From assembly GCA_964594075.1 (NCBI GenBank), contig CAZQKW010000016.1, positions 1 to 64,000 on the forward strand: a stretch of 64,000 nt of DNA, in the 5' to 3' direction. How positions within the stretch are numbered: position 1 is the first letter of the stretch; every line of letters starts with the position of its first letter. This document shows positions 8,422 through 17,714 of this stretch, piece by piece. The position numbers were made by a program, and so were the translations under genes. The notes under the pieces were generated by a model. The model ran no database searches. It was not told where the DNA came from and worked only from the letters and a program-made list of their open reading frames with translations. The DNA is from CAZQKW01 sp964594075 (GTDB lineage Bacteria > Desulfobacterota > WTBG01 > CAIYCZ01).

Positions 8422-9288
8422 TTATGCGCTCGTAAGGGCGCTTTGCAGCACTTCACGCATAACATCTTGGGGAGCCTCCTTTCCCGTCCACAGCCTGAAT
8501 TGCACTGCAGCCTGATTGATAAACATTTCTGTGCCGGGTATAATAACACACCCGGCACGCTCAGCATCCGCAAGCAGGCTGGTTTTCATCGGATTATAGA
8601 CAATGTCAAACACGACCAGGTTTTTGTGCAATAGGTCTGCAGACACCAGAGACTGTTCAGGATGCGGATACATACCAATCGGTGTTGCATGAATCAGTAT
8701 TGTGGATTGATCTAATGCACGAGACAGTGTTTCAGCCGTAAGCAGATTCCCCACCACGGCACCGCGCAGTATGCGCGAGCAGTCATGGGCGAGCTTTAGC
8801 ACTTCATCATTTATCGCGCCCAGGATGGTCAGCTTTTCAGGCGGGGATTTTAATGCCAGAGTCATAACAATTGCCCGCGCCGCGCCGCCCGAACCGAGTA
8901 TGACAATGTGCTTTCCTGACGGGTCAAAACCGGCATGCCGCAACGCCTGAAGCGCGCCATCTCCATCACTGTTGTAGCCGATAAGCCGCCCATCAGTATT
9001 AACAATGGTATTTATACTGCCAATGGTGCGGGCCGCCGCATCAATTTCATCAAGTAACGGTATCGCAGCTATTTTATGCGGCAGCGTTACACTTACGCCA
9101 CGTATGCCTAGCGCCCTGATGCCTCCTATCGCCGGCTTCAGGTCGGTAACCCGGCATGCCACATACACCCAGTTAAGTCCGCAGGCGTGGAACGCGGCGT
9201 TATGAATGAGCGGTGAAAGAGAGTGCTCAATAGGATCTCCAATAACTGCGCAAATAACAGTTTTTGCGTCTATTCTTAGTTTATCCAT
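8422..9288 (-). CDS. aroE: Shikimate dehydrogenase
   Basis: NADPH-dependent reduction of 3-dehydroshikimate to shikimate. Seen: 'VIGDPIEHSLSPLIHNAAF' with the SxS substrate motif, VTLPHK with the catalytic lysine, 'GYNSDGDGAL', the Rossmann loop GSGGAARA, 'ATPIGMYP' and the C-terminal 'PGTEMFINQAAVQF'. The ATG at 9288 is preferred over an upstream TTG at 9354 because the extra codons start next to an intrinsic terminator and lack homology to the family start. This gives 288 residues, the usual length. No strong ribosome site is visible. Confidence 0.94.
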   Translation of the reverse strand: MDKLRIDAKTVICAVIGDPIEHSLSPLIHNAAFHACGLNWVYVACRVTDLKPAIGGIRALGIRGVSVTLPHKIAAIPLLDEIDAAARTIGSINTIVNTDGRLIGYNSDGDGALQALRHAGFDPSGKHIVILGSGGAARAIVMTLALKSPPEKLTILGAINDEVLKLAHDCSRILRGAVVGNLLTAETLSRALDQSTILIHATPIGMYPHPEQSLVSADLLHKNLVVFDIVYNPMKTSLLADAERAGCVIIPGTEMFINQAAVQFRLWTGKEAPQDVMREVLQSALTSA

Positions 9289-9356
9289 AGTGTTAAGATA
9301 GTTGCAGAGGGAGGAACCGCTTTGTGTTCGGCAGGTAATAATAGTTGGGAACAATT

Positions 9357-9389
9357 AAAAAGGAAGAGTCCGTATAGCAGACTCTTCCT
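9357..9389 (-). terminator. Intrinsic terminator after khpA
   Basis: Perfect 10-bp stem AGGAAGAGTC / GACTCTTCCT (9361-9370 and 9380-9389) followed on the minus strand by a T-run. It lies between the khpA stop and the aroE start, so aroE would need its own promoter. Confidence 0.8.
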
Positions 9390-9401
9390 TACTATCAAGA
9401 A

Positions 9402-9638
9402 TCACTCTAAGATCTCTAAAATAGTTCGTTTACCGAGTTTGGCCGAGGCAGCGCTTAAAATGGTGCGAATTGCCTGGGCAGTCCTGCCTTTTTTGCCAAT
9501 AATTTTACCAAAATCAGTACGGGCAACCCGCAACTCAATAACCGACGTTTTATCTCCATCTACTTCCTTTACCTGAATCTGTTCCGGATTATCAACCAGC
9601 GACTTAGTAATTTCTTTAATGAGCTCTTTCATGTCCAT
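9402..9638 (-). CDS. khpA: KH-domain RNA-binding protein KhpA
   Basis: A 78-residue single KH-domain protein of the KhpA/YlqC family, a small RNA chaperone that in other bacteria pairs with KhpB/Jag. Seen: the GxxG loop GKIIGKKGRTAQAIR around residues 46-60, preceded by ELRVARTDFG, and the helix 'ILSAASAKLGKRTILEILE'. GGAGGGG precedes the ATG. In many genomes khpA lies between rpsP and rimM; here it stands alone with its own terminator. Confidence 0.93.
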   Translation of the reverse strand: MDMKELIKEITKSLVDNPEQIQVKEVDGDKTSVIELRVARTDFGKIIGKKGRTAQAIRTILSAASAKLGKRTILEILE

Positions 9639-9763
9639 AATCCCCTCCGCTCACATAATAAGATTAACAGTTTAAAATAAAAACAACGGCGCTTACCAAT
9701 ATGCTGCTGTAGCTGTAATTTTTTTATTCTATTAATTTTACCAATATTGTCAAGCAGAATGAA

Positions 9764-9880
9764 AACCAGGATGTTCTCCAAAAATTTATTTATCGTTTGG
9801 TGTAGAGAACACCTGGGGGTTTTCTTTTTCTCTTTATTACCATTGCGTTTTTGTGTTTTATGCGGTTTATTGGAAATTTA
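9764..9880 (-). repeat. Dispersed intergenic repeat, copy C
   Basis: Inverted relative to copies A and B. Read on the minus strand it has ataaaccgca, the 18-base string shared with copy B, then a taataaag block and aaaacccc, and it ends in 'aatttttggagaacatcctgg', like the right ends of A and D. It fills most of the 325-bp gap (9639-9963) between khpA and the HD protein; nothing else is recognisable in that gap. Confidence 0.6.
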
Positions 9881-9963
9881 GTAGTAAATTTTTGGGAAAG
9901 AAAGAAAATGAAAGCATGCGTAATGGGCATGTTATTAAGCAGTAAATGTTATATCCAAAAAGT

Positions 9964-10527
9964 TTATGAATTGCAGTCTTTAGCAATAAGCACAGAGATA
10001 TCTTCCGGGGTGTAGGGAAGGCGGGAAAATATTTTTTGCTCGATAGCGTGTGTTCGAATTTTAAGCCGGGCGATGCGATTCTGTGACTTTTTAGTTCTTC
10101 CGTAACGATGCATAAGATCCCTAAAACGCTCATCAAGGCTGACGAGCGTGCTGTGACGCACCCGTTTATCAGCATAGTTTACCACTTCTTCTTCAGTGAC
10201 ACGTGAACTGTTCTGTACCGGGGGAACGGTGATATGGGCATTGACTATAGCGGCAATACGTTTATAGCCTAATGAAGCCAACAACCGTGCAGCCGTTTCT
10301 GCATGATTTTCGCGCGTGTTGATGCTGTTAGATTTTGTTATATCGTGAAGAAGGGCGGCCGCCTCAATTTCATTAATATTAAGAGTTTCGCCATGTTTGT
10401 TCAGTTCCTTTGCCAGAGCACACGCAACCCGACAAACGATTGTGCAATGCTCTCTGATATGCCGAGGCATGTGATAGCGCTCCATGAGCTCATGACACTG
10501 ATCTTTATCCGGAACAGTTTTGTCCAT
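9964..10527 (-). CDS. HD-domain phosphohydrolase-like protein
   Basis: A 187-residue cytosolic protein with a compact HD domain, a metal-dependent phosphohydrolase fold. Seen: 'HCTIVCRVACALAKEL' (first metal histidine), 'AALLHDITKS' (the HD pair), 'NHAETAARLL' and 'NAHITVPP' followed by 'ADKRV', matching the order H...HD...H...D. The C-terminal 50 residues are basic and probably helical. Related proteins act on nucleotides, but the substrate is not deducible. ATG at 10527 is used; a TTG six codons upstream is possible. Neither has a clear ribosome site. It follows ppdK on the same strand beyond a hairpin. Confidence 0.8.
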   Translation of the reverse strand: MDKTVPDKDQCHELMERYHMPRHIREHCTIVCRVACALAKELNKHGETLNINEIEAAALLHDITKSNSINTRENHAETAARLLASLGYKRIAAIVNAHITVPPVQNSSRVTEEEVVNYADKRVRHSTLVSLDERFRDLMHRYGRTKKSQNRIARLKIRTHAIEQKIFSRLPYTPEDISVLIAKDCNS

Positions 10528-10557
10528 AAATATTTTATACAGCAACTATATAATAAT

Positions 10558-10584
10558 GCCCCGCTGGAACGAAAACAGCGGGGC
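10558..10584 (-). terminator. Hairpin downstream of ppdK
   Basis: Perfect 9-bp GC-rich stem GCCCCGCTG / CAGCGGGGC with a 9-base loop, 32 bp after the ppdK stop. On the minus strand the tail is ATTATTATAT, not a clean U-run, so termination may be partial. Confidence 0.6.
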
Positions 10585-10615
10585 ACCACTATTTCAAAAA
10601 ATAAAAAGAGTTTAT

Positions 10616-13276
10616 TTATTTGTCAAGAGCGATCTTTACGTCACCCTTTTCTCGTATGACCGCCTGGGCTGCTGCCAACCGTGCAATGGGCACCCGGAAT
10701 GGCGAGCAGCTTACATAATTCATGCCGACTCGATGACAAAAATCTATCGTTTTTGGTTCGCCGCCGTGTTCCCCGCAAATGCCAACCTTCAATTCCTTTC
10801 TGGTGGAACGTCCTCTTTTAATACCCATGATAACCAGTTCACCAACCCCTTCCTGGTCAAGAACTTGGAAGGGGTCTTTTTCAAAAATCCCTTTTTCTAT
10901 GTATTCTTTGAGAAACCGTCCTGCATCATCACGGCTAAAACCGCAGGTCATCTGCGTGAGGTCGTTAGTGCCAAATGAGAAGAACTCCGCGTCTTCAGCA
11001 ATTTTGTCTGCGATCAGAGCAGCCCGCGGCACCTCTATCATAGTTCCAATCATATAGGGAATTTTTATTTTTTGTTCCTTAAAAACCGCAGCAATTGTTT
11101 CTTCAATTATCTGCTTGCAGATTTTGATTTCTCCTGTTTCTCCTACCAGTGGAACCATTATCTCAGGATGCACCTTGATGCCCTGCCGTTTAACCGTAAT
11201 GGCAGCTTCCATGATAGCCCGTGTCTGCATCTGGATTATTTCGGGATAGGTAATTCCAAGTCGGCACCCGCGATGCCCCAGCATGGGATTAAATTCATGC
11301 AGCTCTGCAACCTTAGCTTTAACCTTTTGCATCGGAACATTAAGGATTTCAGCCATCTCCATCTGTGACGTGTCATCCAGAGGCAAAAATTCATGGAGTG
11401 GCGGATCAATAAGGCGAATCGTCACCGGCCGATTTTTCATGGCTTTGAAAAGCCCCTCAAAATCTTTACGCTGAATGGGCAAAAGTTCCCGCAGCGCAGC
11501 TTCTCTGCCGTGCTTATCATCTGCGAGGATCATCTTGCGCATCGAAATAATCCGATCTCCCTCGAAGAACATATGTTCTGTCCTGCACAGCCCGATGCCC
11601 TCAGCCCCGAACTTGAGTGCTTGCTCCGCATCACGGGGAATATCCGCATTGGTTCGGACACCCAGTCGGCGGATTTCATCAGCCCATTTCATAAGCGTTG
11701 AAAAACTTCCCGAAAGCTCCGGCTCAATGGTTTTGATCTTGCCTGCATAGACTGCGCCAATAGAGCCGTTAATGGAAATATAGTCCCCTTCCTTTATTAC
11801 TCTGTCGCCGACCCTAAACTGTTTGGCGCGATAATCAATGCTCATGGTGCCGACACCTGCCACACAGCATTTCCCCATGCCGCGCGCAACAACGGCAGCA
11901 TGCGAGGTCATACCGCCGCGGGAAGTAAGCACGCCTTCCGCAACATTCATACCGCCAATATCCTCAGGCGACGTTTCAATACGAGTAAGGATGACCTTCT
12001 CGCCTCTTTTTGCCCATGCTTCTGCATCTTCGGCATTGAAAACCACACGGCCCGTCGCTGCCCCCGGGGACGCCGGCAAACCTTTGGCAAGCAGCGGCGC
12101 GCTTTTTTCAGCCTGAGGATCAAACGCGGGATGAAGAAGCTGATTGAGCTGTTCTGGTTCAATCCGCATCAACGCCTCCCGTTTGGATATGAGTTTTTCT
12201 TTCACCATATCAACCGCAATTTTAACTGCAGCCGCTGCAGTACGTTTTCCCGCGCGGGTTTGCAGCATATAGAGTTCGCCGTCCTGGATGGTAAATTCCA
12301 TATCCTGCATGTCGCGGTAATGCTTCTCCAGTTTATCCTTTAACACAACGAGCTTGCGGTAGGCTTTGTTGTTTCTCTTGGCAAGCGTAGTAATGGGCTC
12401 CGGCGTTCTGATGCCTGCCACCACGTCTTCTCCCTGGGCATTCATGAGGTATTCACCATAAAATTTATTCTCGCCGGTTGAGGGATTCCTGCTGAAACAC
12501 ACCCCGGTGCCCGATGTTTCACCCATGTTGCCAAATACCATAGCCTGAACGTTGACGGCAGTGCCCAGCAGGCCTTTTATGTCATTCAGTTTGCGATAAG
12601 TGATTGCGCGCTCGTTATTCCAGGATTCAAAAACCGCATTAATGGATTTTACGAGTTGTTGCCAGGGGTCTGCAGGGAAATCTTCTTTTGTGTATTTTTT
12701 GTATGCTTCCTTATAGCGCGCGACAATCTCTTGCAGGTCTTCAGTGGTAAGATCGGTGTCAAGTTTTACATTCCTGGCTCTCTTTGTCTCTTCAAGTATG
12801 TTTTCAAACGCCTCGTGAGGAACGCCCATAACCACATCGCCGAACATCTGAATAAAACGCCGATAGGCATCCCACGGAAACCGATGGTTGCCCGTCTTTT
12901 GCGCCAGCCCCGCGATTACCTCCTCATTAAGTCCCAGGTTTAAAATCGTATCCATCATGCCGGGCATTGATGCGGCAGCCCCTGAACGAACCGATACCAG
13001 AAGCGGTTTTTTGGGATTGCCAAACTGGGCGTTCATTACTCGTTCAAGCTTTTTCAGGTTAATGAGAATCTGTTCCTTTAAGCCCTGCGGCCACTTTCTA
13101 TTCTTTTGATAATAAAGTTGGCATGCTTTGGTCGTTATGGTGAAGCCGGGAGGAACCGGCATGCCAAGGTTGCTCATTTCAGCAAGATTTGCCCCTTTGC
13201 CGCCCAACAGCTCTTTCATTGCTGCGGTGCCTTCAGTTTTCCGTCCGCCAAAAAAGTATACATATTTGGGTGCCAT
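10616..13276 (-). CDS. ppdK: Pyruvate, phosphate dikinase
   Basis: Interconverts pyruvate + ATP + Pi with PEP + AMP + PPi, a reversible step in gluconeogenesis or PPi-linked glycolysis of anaerobes. Seen across 886 residues: N-terminal ATP-grasp domain ('GGKGANLAEMSNLGMPVPPGF', 'VSVRSGAAASMPGMMDT'), the central swivelling domain with the phosphohistidine in 'GGMTSHAAVVARGMGK', and the C-terminal TIM barrel with 'GLCRTEHMF', 'MLGHRGCRL', 'GTMIEVPRA', 'FFSFGTNDLTQ' and 'GICGEHGG'. Length matches the family. AAAGGAGG lies upstream of the ATG. It follows glyS in a recO-glyQ-glyS-ppdK order. Confidence 0.97.
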   Translation of the reverse strand: MAPKYVYFFGGRKTEGTAAMKELLGGKGANLAEMSNLGMPVPPGFTITTKACQLYYQKNRKWPQGLKEQILINLKKLERVMNAQFGNPKKPLLVSVRSGAAASMPGMMDTILNLGLNEEVIAGLAQKTGNHRFPWDAYRRFIQMFGDVVMGVPHEAFENILEETKRARNVKLDTDLTTEDLQEIVARYKEAYKKYTKEDFPADPWQQLVKSINAVFESWNNERAITYRKLNDIKGLLGTAVNVQAMVFGNMGETSGTGVCFSRNPSTGENKFYGEYLMNAQGEDVVAGIRTPEPITTLAKRNNKAYRKLVVLKDKLEKHYRDMQDMEFTIQDGELYMLQTRAGKRTAAAAVKIAVDMVKEKLISKREALMRIEPEQLNQLLHPAFDPQAEKSAPLLAKGLPASPGAATGRVVFNAEDAEAWAKRGEKVILTRIETSPEDIGGMNVAEGVLTSRGGMTSHAAVVARGMGKCCVAGVGTMSIDYRAKQFRVGDRVIKEGDYISINGSIGAVYAGKIKTIEPELSGSFSTLMKWADEIRRLGVRTNADIPRDAEQALKFGAEGIGLCRTEHMFFEGDRIISMRKMILADDKHGREAALRELLPIQRKDFEGLFKAMKNRPVTIRLIDPPLHEFLPLDDTSQMEMAEILNVPMQKVKAKVAELHEFNPMLGHRGCRLGITYPEIIQMQTRAIMEAAITVKRQGIKVHPEIMVPLVGETGEIKICKQIIEETIAAVFKEQKIKIPYMIGTMIEVPRAALIADKIAEDAEFFSFGTNDLTQMTCGFSRDDAGRFLKEYIEKGIFEKDPFQVLDQEGVGELVIMGIKRGRSTRKELKVGICGEHGGEPKTIDFCHRVGMNYVSCSPFRVPIARLAAAQAVIREKGDVKIALDK

Positions 13277-13489
13277 ACCAATCCTCCTTTTATGTGGATA
13301 TTCTTAATTTATAGCCACTGATATTAAATTATGTTGCGCGGTCTGCGGATCAAATGCCGCATATTTTGCTCGCTCCCTCGCGTGCATCGCCCCTCACTGT
13401 ATTTACCGAGCGTCACACAATTTAAAACGGGCGGGCGAAAAAGTTCATATAGTTATGGGCAGGAATCTAAAATCAACCCCTAACCATGT

Positions 13490-15559
13490 TCAAGACAGTC
13501 TGGTAAAATCGGCGAAATTCTTGAACAACGAGCCTATTTCGTGCAGCAAAGCCAACCGATTATTACGCAGGGCAACATCCTCCACCATAACCATGACCCC
13601 GTCAAAAAATGCATCAACCTCAGGACGTAGCGTTGCAATGCATTTGAGAGCGGCAAGATATTCTTTGCTGTCCATAAGCGATATGACCTGCCGGGAAAGA
13701 GCAGCATACTTTTCATGCAGGGCGATCTCTGCCGGGTGTTGCAACAATGCAGTATCGACCGGTCCGGCATCTGTGCCGGAAAGAATATTAACGACGCGCT
13801 TAAATGCTATTGCCAGCGGTTCAAAATCAGGTGCCTGTTTTAACTGCTGAAGCGCTTTTACTCTTTTTACCATATCGGTTATATCATCAATACCGCACGA
13901 AATAACCGCATCCACCACATCAGCAGGATGCCCCTGGGACACGAGAAGATTCGCCAGGCGACCAGCAAAAAAATTCAACACATCCTGACCCACCGCTTGT
14001 GCGGGGCGGGTCAACTTGTCTTCCAAGAGGTCTATTGATTTGTTAACTATTGCGGAAAGAGAGATATGGTAGTGCCGTCCCAGGATTATGTTGATAATTC
14101 CCAGGCACTGCCGTCTCAATCCATACGGGTCAGCCGTGCCGGTCGGCACAAGGCCGATGCCAAAACATCCGGCAATAGTGTCAAGCTTGTCGGCAATGCC
14201 GATGATAGCGCCAATATCTGAAGTGGGTATCCGGTCTTCTGCAAAACGCGGGAGGTAATGTTCAAAGATTGCCTCCGCCACCTCCGGGTCTTCCCCCGCG
14301 ATGCGGGCGTATTCTCTGCCCATGATACCCTGCAATTCCGGGAATTCTCCCACCATTTCAGAAACCAGATCCGCTTTGCACAAATGCGCAGCCCGCTCAA
14401 CACGGCGCTTGAGTGACGAACTGAAATATTTTTCAGTGATAAATAGACTGAGCTGTTTAAAACGGCAGACTTTTTCATAGGAGGTGCCGAGCTGTGCTTG
14501 AAAAATAACCTCCTTGAGCTGGTTGGTCAGTGCATCAAGGGATTTTTTTTGATCCTCGGTATAGAAAAAGCGTGCGTCAGAAAGCCGCGCGCGCAGCACG
14601 CGCTCATGGCCCTGAGCGGACAGCCGGGGGTCTTTTGCCTGGGTATTGTTAACAGCGATGAAACAGGGCAGGGGATTTCCCTGCCGGTCAAGCACCGGAA
14701 AATATTTCTGGTGTTTTTTCATGGTAGTAACAAGCACTTCGCGGGGAAGCTGCAAAAAATCTTTTTCAAAATGACACAGTATGGGAGAACAGTATTCTAC
14801 CAGATAGATTACTTCTTCAATAAGCGCAGCGTCTTCGTCAGGCACCCCGCCTGCAGTTGCTGCAATTTCGCGTATCTGGGTAATAAGCATCTTTCGCCTT
14901 TCGTCGGGATCAACCAGAACGAAGGCGTTTTTTAGGCCTTCATAATAGGATGCAAAGCCGCTAACCGTTATGGGTTGTGGAGCCAGAAACCGATGGCCAT
15001 ACGTGATGTTGCCTGATAAAACGGCGCCGAGCTGAAACGGCACTACCTGGTCCCCAAAAAGCGCCAGCAGCCAGTGGATGGGTCGGGCAAAACGCAGATC
15101 AAAATCGTGCCAGCGCATGGATTTGCGAAAGGGAATGGAGAGAATAATATCGGGAAGCAGGCGCGCAAGGAGAGTGATGGTCTGCTCGCTTTTTTCTTTT
15201 TTCTCTGCGCAGATATATTCTCCTTTGTCAGTCTGAATAATTTTTACGGCTGAGACTTCTATCCCTTGACCTTTGGCAAAACCCAGCGCTGATTTGGTGG
15301 GCTTTCCCTCTGAATCAAATGCCAAAGATTTTGCCGGCCCTATTTTGGTGACTATAAGTTCTTCCTGGCAGATCGCAACGCCACTGGCCATAAGCGTCAG
15401 GCGGCGCGGGGTTCCCAGGGTTCTGACATCTTGAAAGGCAATGCGTTGCGTCGCAAGCGCGGTTGCGGTGTTTTCTTTGAGCGCTTTAAGCGCATCGGGC
15501 AGGAATGCGGCCGGGATCTCCTCGGTTCCCACTTCAAGCAGTAAATCTTTTCTCTCCAT
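13490..15559 (-). CDS. glyS: Glycine--tRNA ligase beta subunit
   Basis: Beta subunit of the bacterial alpha2beta2 glycyl-tRNA synthetase, which contributes tRNA recognition. Seen: 'LLLEVGTEEIPAAFLPDAL' at the N-terminus, 'SIPFRKSMRWHDFDLRFARPIHWLLAL', 'YTEDQKK', 'LCKADLVSEMVGEFPELQGIMGREYA' and the C-terminal anticodon-binding-type region ending in 'NNRLALLHEIGSLFKNFADFTRL'. It is 689 residues, as expected. ATG at 15559 is preferred over the GTG one codon earlier because of its spacing from AAAGGA. It sits 64 bp after glyQ. Confidence 0.96.
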   Translation of the reverse strand: MERKDLLLEVGTEEIPAAFLPDALKALKENTATALATQRIAFQDVRTLGTPRRLTLMASGVAICQEELIVTKIGPAKSLAFDSEGKPTKSALGFAKGQGIEVSAVKIIQTDKGEYICAEKKEKSEQTITLLARLLPDIILSIPFRKSMRWHDFDLRFARPIHWLLALFGDQVVPFQLGAVLSGNITYGHRFLAPQPITVSGFASYYEGLKNAFVLVDPDERRKMLITQIREIAATAGGVPDEDAALIEEVIYLVEYCSPILCHFEKDFLQLPREVLVTTMKKHQKYFPVLDRQGNPLPCFIAVNNTQAKDPRLSAQGHERVLRARLSDARFFYTEDQKKSLDALTNQLKEVIFQAQLGTSYEKVCRFKQLSLFITEKYFSSSLKRRVERAAHLCKADLVSEMVGEFPELQGIMGREYARIAGEDPEVAEAIFEHYLPRFAEDRIPTSDIGAIIGIADKLDTIAGCFGIGLVPTGTADPYGLRRQCLGIINIILGRHYHISLSAIVNKSIDLLEDKLTRPAQAVGQDVLNFFAGRLANLLVSQGHPADVVDAVISCGIDDITDMVKRVKALQQLKQAPDFEPLAIAFKRVVNILSGTDAGPVDTALLQHPAEIALHEKYAALSRQVISLMDSKEYLAALKCIATLRPEVDAFFDGVMVMVEDVALRNNRLALLHEIGSLFKNFADFTRLS

Positions 15560-15623
15560 CACGGCATCCTTTTATGCAGCACACTGAGTGCTTCCCGATT
15601 CGCGCAGCGAACATATCGTGATA

Positions 15624-16526
15624 TCATGGGTGGAGCTCCCTTTTTGAATGGTGTGCGTTTCGTTTTAATAAGGGGAAACCCAGGGCTTCCCGCTGTTTCA
15701 AATATGCCTCGGCAACAGCCCGGGCCAGGTTTCGCACCCGTGCAATATAGCTGGTTCGCTCAGTGATGCTGATTGCGCCGCGAGCCTGCAAAAGATTGAA
15801 CGTGTGGGAGCATTTCAGACAGTAATCATAGGCCGGAAGTACCAACCCCTTTTCTATCACCCGGTTTGACTCGCGTTCGTACAGGTCAAACAGTTTAAAA
15901 AGCATTTTAGGATCTGCAGCTTCAAAATTATAGGTGGAAAATTCAACCTCTCCCCGATGATGAACATCGCCGTAAGTAATAGAGCCAGTCCACAGCAGGT
16001 CGTAGACGTTATCAATCCCCTGCAGGTACATGGCGATGCGCTCAATGCCATACGTGATTTCAACCGAGACCGGTTTTAAATCAATGCCGCCGGCCTGCTG
16101 AAAATAAGTAAACTGGGTGATTTCCATTCCGTCAAGCCACACTTCCCACCCCAACCCCCAGGCGCCCAGTGTGGGCGATTCCCAGTCGTCCTCCACAAAC
16201 CGGATATCGTGCTCAAGTGGATCAATGCCAAAGTACTGGAGGCTTTTTAAGTAAATATCCTGGATGTCCAAGGGCGACGGTTTCATAATGACCTGATACT
16301 GATAGTAGTGCTGCAGGCGGTTTGGATTTTCTCCGTAACGCCCGTCAGTTGGCCGCCGCGACGGCTCAACATAGGCAACATTCCACGGTTCAGGCCCGAT
16401 GACCCGCAGAAAGGTGGCGGGATTGAATGTTCCGGCGCCGACTTCAATATCATAAGGCTGCTGAATAACACAGCCCTGCGCAGCCCAGAAATTTTGCAAA
16501 GAGAGAATAAGATCCTGAAAAGTCAA
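15624..16526 (-). CDS. glyQ: Glycine--tRNA ligase alpha subunit
   Basis: Catalytic class II subunit of glycyl-tRNA synthetase. Seen: 'TFQDLILSLQNFWAAQGC', 'QQPYDIEVGAGTFNPATFLR', 'EPWNVAYVEPSRRPTDGRYGENPNR', 'DDWESPTLGAWGLGWEVW' and 'ITYGIERIAMYLQG'. The start is placed at TTG 16526: GGGAGG lies 7-12 bases upstream and homologues begin at this FQDLIL. The longer GTG-started reading adds 16 codons unlike the family. The result is 300 residues, the usual size. A TTG start on an essential subunit suggests reduced initiation. Confidence 0.95.
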   Translation of the reverse strand: MTFQDLILSLQNFWAAQGCVIQQPYDIEVGAGTFNPATFLRVIGPEPWNVAYVEPSRRPTDGRYGENPNRLQHYYQYQVIMKPSPLDIQDIYLKSLQYFGIDPLEHDIRFVEDDWESPTLGAWGLGWEVWLDGMEITQFTYFQQAGGIDLKPVSVEITYGIERIAMYLQGIDNVYDLLWTGSITYGDVHHRGEVEFSTYNFEAADPKMLFKLFDLYERESNRVIEKGLVLPAYDYCLKCSHTFNLLQARGAISITERTSYIARVRNLARAVAEAYLKQREALGFPLLKRNAHHSKRELHP

Positions 16527-16613
16527 TATGGTCCTCCCGGTTACGCCGTCTGTTTCTGACGGAGCGTGAAACACCCGAACAAAATATTTTTCCAGTAAAC
16601 GTTTCCTGGCATG

Positions 16614-17366
16614 TTATGAAATATGCTCTATAAATTCCAGGGACTTTGGTTTTCTCCCTATATGATATTCCAGAAATCGAGATAAAATCAGTTTCCCCTC
16701 GGCATGAGAAGCGGCTGAAAAGTGTATTCTGTGTACTTTTTCAAGGTTCACCTGTTGCACCTGCTGAAAAATTTTGATAGTTCCGTGAGATATTTCAGGA
16801 AATGCCTCGTTATGCTGATGACAGGCAGCGCACACAATCCCTCCCTTTTTAACTGAAAAACGATAAGTTTGTGTGGGGAGATAATCGCTGCCACAGGTAA
16901 TGCAGCGCATGACCTGCGGCTGATAACCAAGCAGCGTTGCCAGCCGAATTTCAAAAATCCTCAATAGATCTTCACGAACGGTCTGTTCGCTCAGCATATT
17001 GAGAAAATAAAGCACCAGGGTAAAAACCTCCTCATGCGACTCACGCTCAGGCGTCAGCGTGTTTACCAGCTCCAGCAGGTAATTGCCATAGGCGATTTTC
17101 TTTATTTCCTTCGTCAGTTCAGGGAATGTATTAATAATACGACAGTGCTCGAGACGGACCAGCCCGCGGCCTTCTTTTTCGAAGAACGTGACCTCATTGT
17201 GGGTGAACGGTTCCAGTGCGCCGCCAAACCGTCGCTGGCTGCGCTTTGCTCCTTTTGCAACACCCCGTATCCTGCCATAGTGTTTGGTGTAGCATGAAAC
17301 AATCTTATCAAACTCGGCATAGTCAGTTGCCTGGAGTATAACAGCCTCTGATTTACAAGAAGGCAT
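16614..17366 (-). CDS. recO: DNA repair protein RecO
   Basis: RecF-pathway mediator that, with RecR, loads RecA onto SSB-coated single strands. Seen in 250 residues: the N-terminal OB-fold ('SEAVILQATDYAEFDKIVSCYTKHYGRIRGVAKGAKR'), the helical middle, and the zinc motif CITCG...CAACH in the C-terminal half. First gene of the recO-glyQ-glyS-ppdK run on the minus strand. No strong ribosome site is seen before the ATG. Confidence 0.93.
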   Translation of the reverse strand: MPSCKSEAVILQATDYAEFDKIVSCYTKHYGRIRGVAKGAKRSQRRFGGALEPFTHNEVTFFEKEGRGLVRLEHCRIINTFPELTKEIKKIAYGNYLLELVNTLTPERESHEEVFTLVLYFLNMLSEQTVREDLLRIFEIRLATLLGYQPQVMRCITCGSDYLPTQTYRFSVKKGGIVCAACHQHNEAFPEISHGTIKIFQQVQQVNLEKVHRIHFSAASHAEGKLILSRFLEYHIGRKPKSLEFIEHIS

Positions 17367-17714
17367 AGCGATTATTGATAATTTTTCCTCACAAAATCAT
17401 GTACAGCTTTTAAAGTTATTCAACCTACCATAATTACTTTTTTTTTGTCAATTGCAAGTTAACATTGCACGTTAATTTCATGACATCCCCTAACATATTT
17501 AATTGCCGGGATACCCCCCGGCGCTTAGGTTTCTTTATTTTCACCTTTATACCCATATCCGTTTTTGTCTTTTCAGTCGGAGTGCCGAAGTTTTGGCGTT
17601 AATTTTTGGAAGACGCCCAGTATGTGCGAGCCGATATTCCCTTGACTTTGAGCCAGCATATGTTAATTTTTACGGCTGCAAAATATCCCCGACCGTGATG
17701 GCATGGAGGTGTTG
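17367..17714. other. Divergent intergenic region between recO and ileS
   Basis: 348 bp without a supportable gene. I see no T-box or tRNA-like structure that would regulate ileS. The only clear element is the ileS ribosome site GGAGGT at 17706. A weak 5-bp inverted repeat (GGCGT/ACGCC, about 17597-17619) is present. Confidence 0.5.

Noticed and set aside
17503..17702. 70-codon frame upstream of ileS
   Set aside because: Low-complexity translation, no ribosome site, and it runs into the ileS start; no support as a gene.
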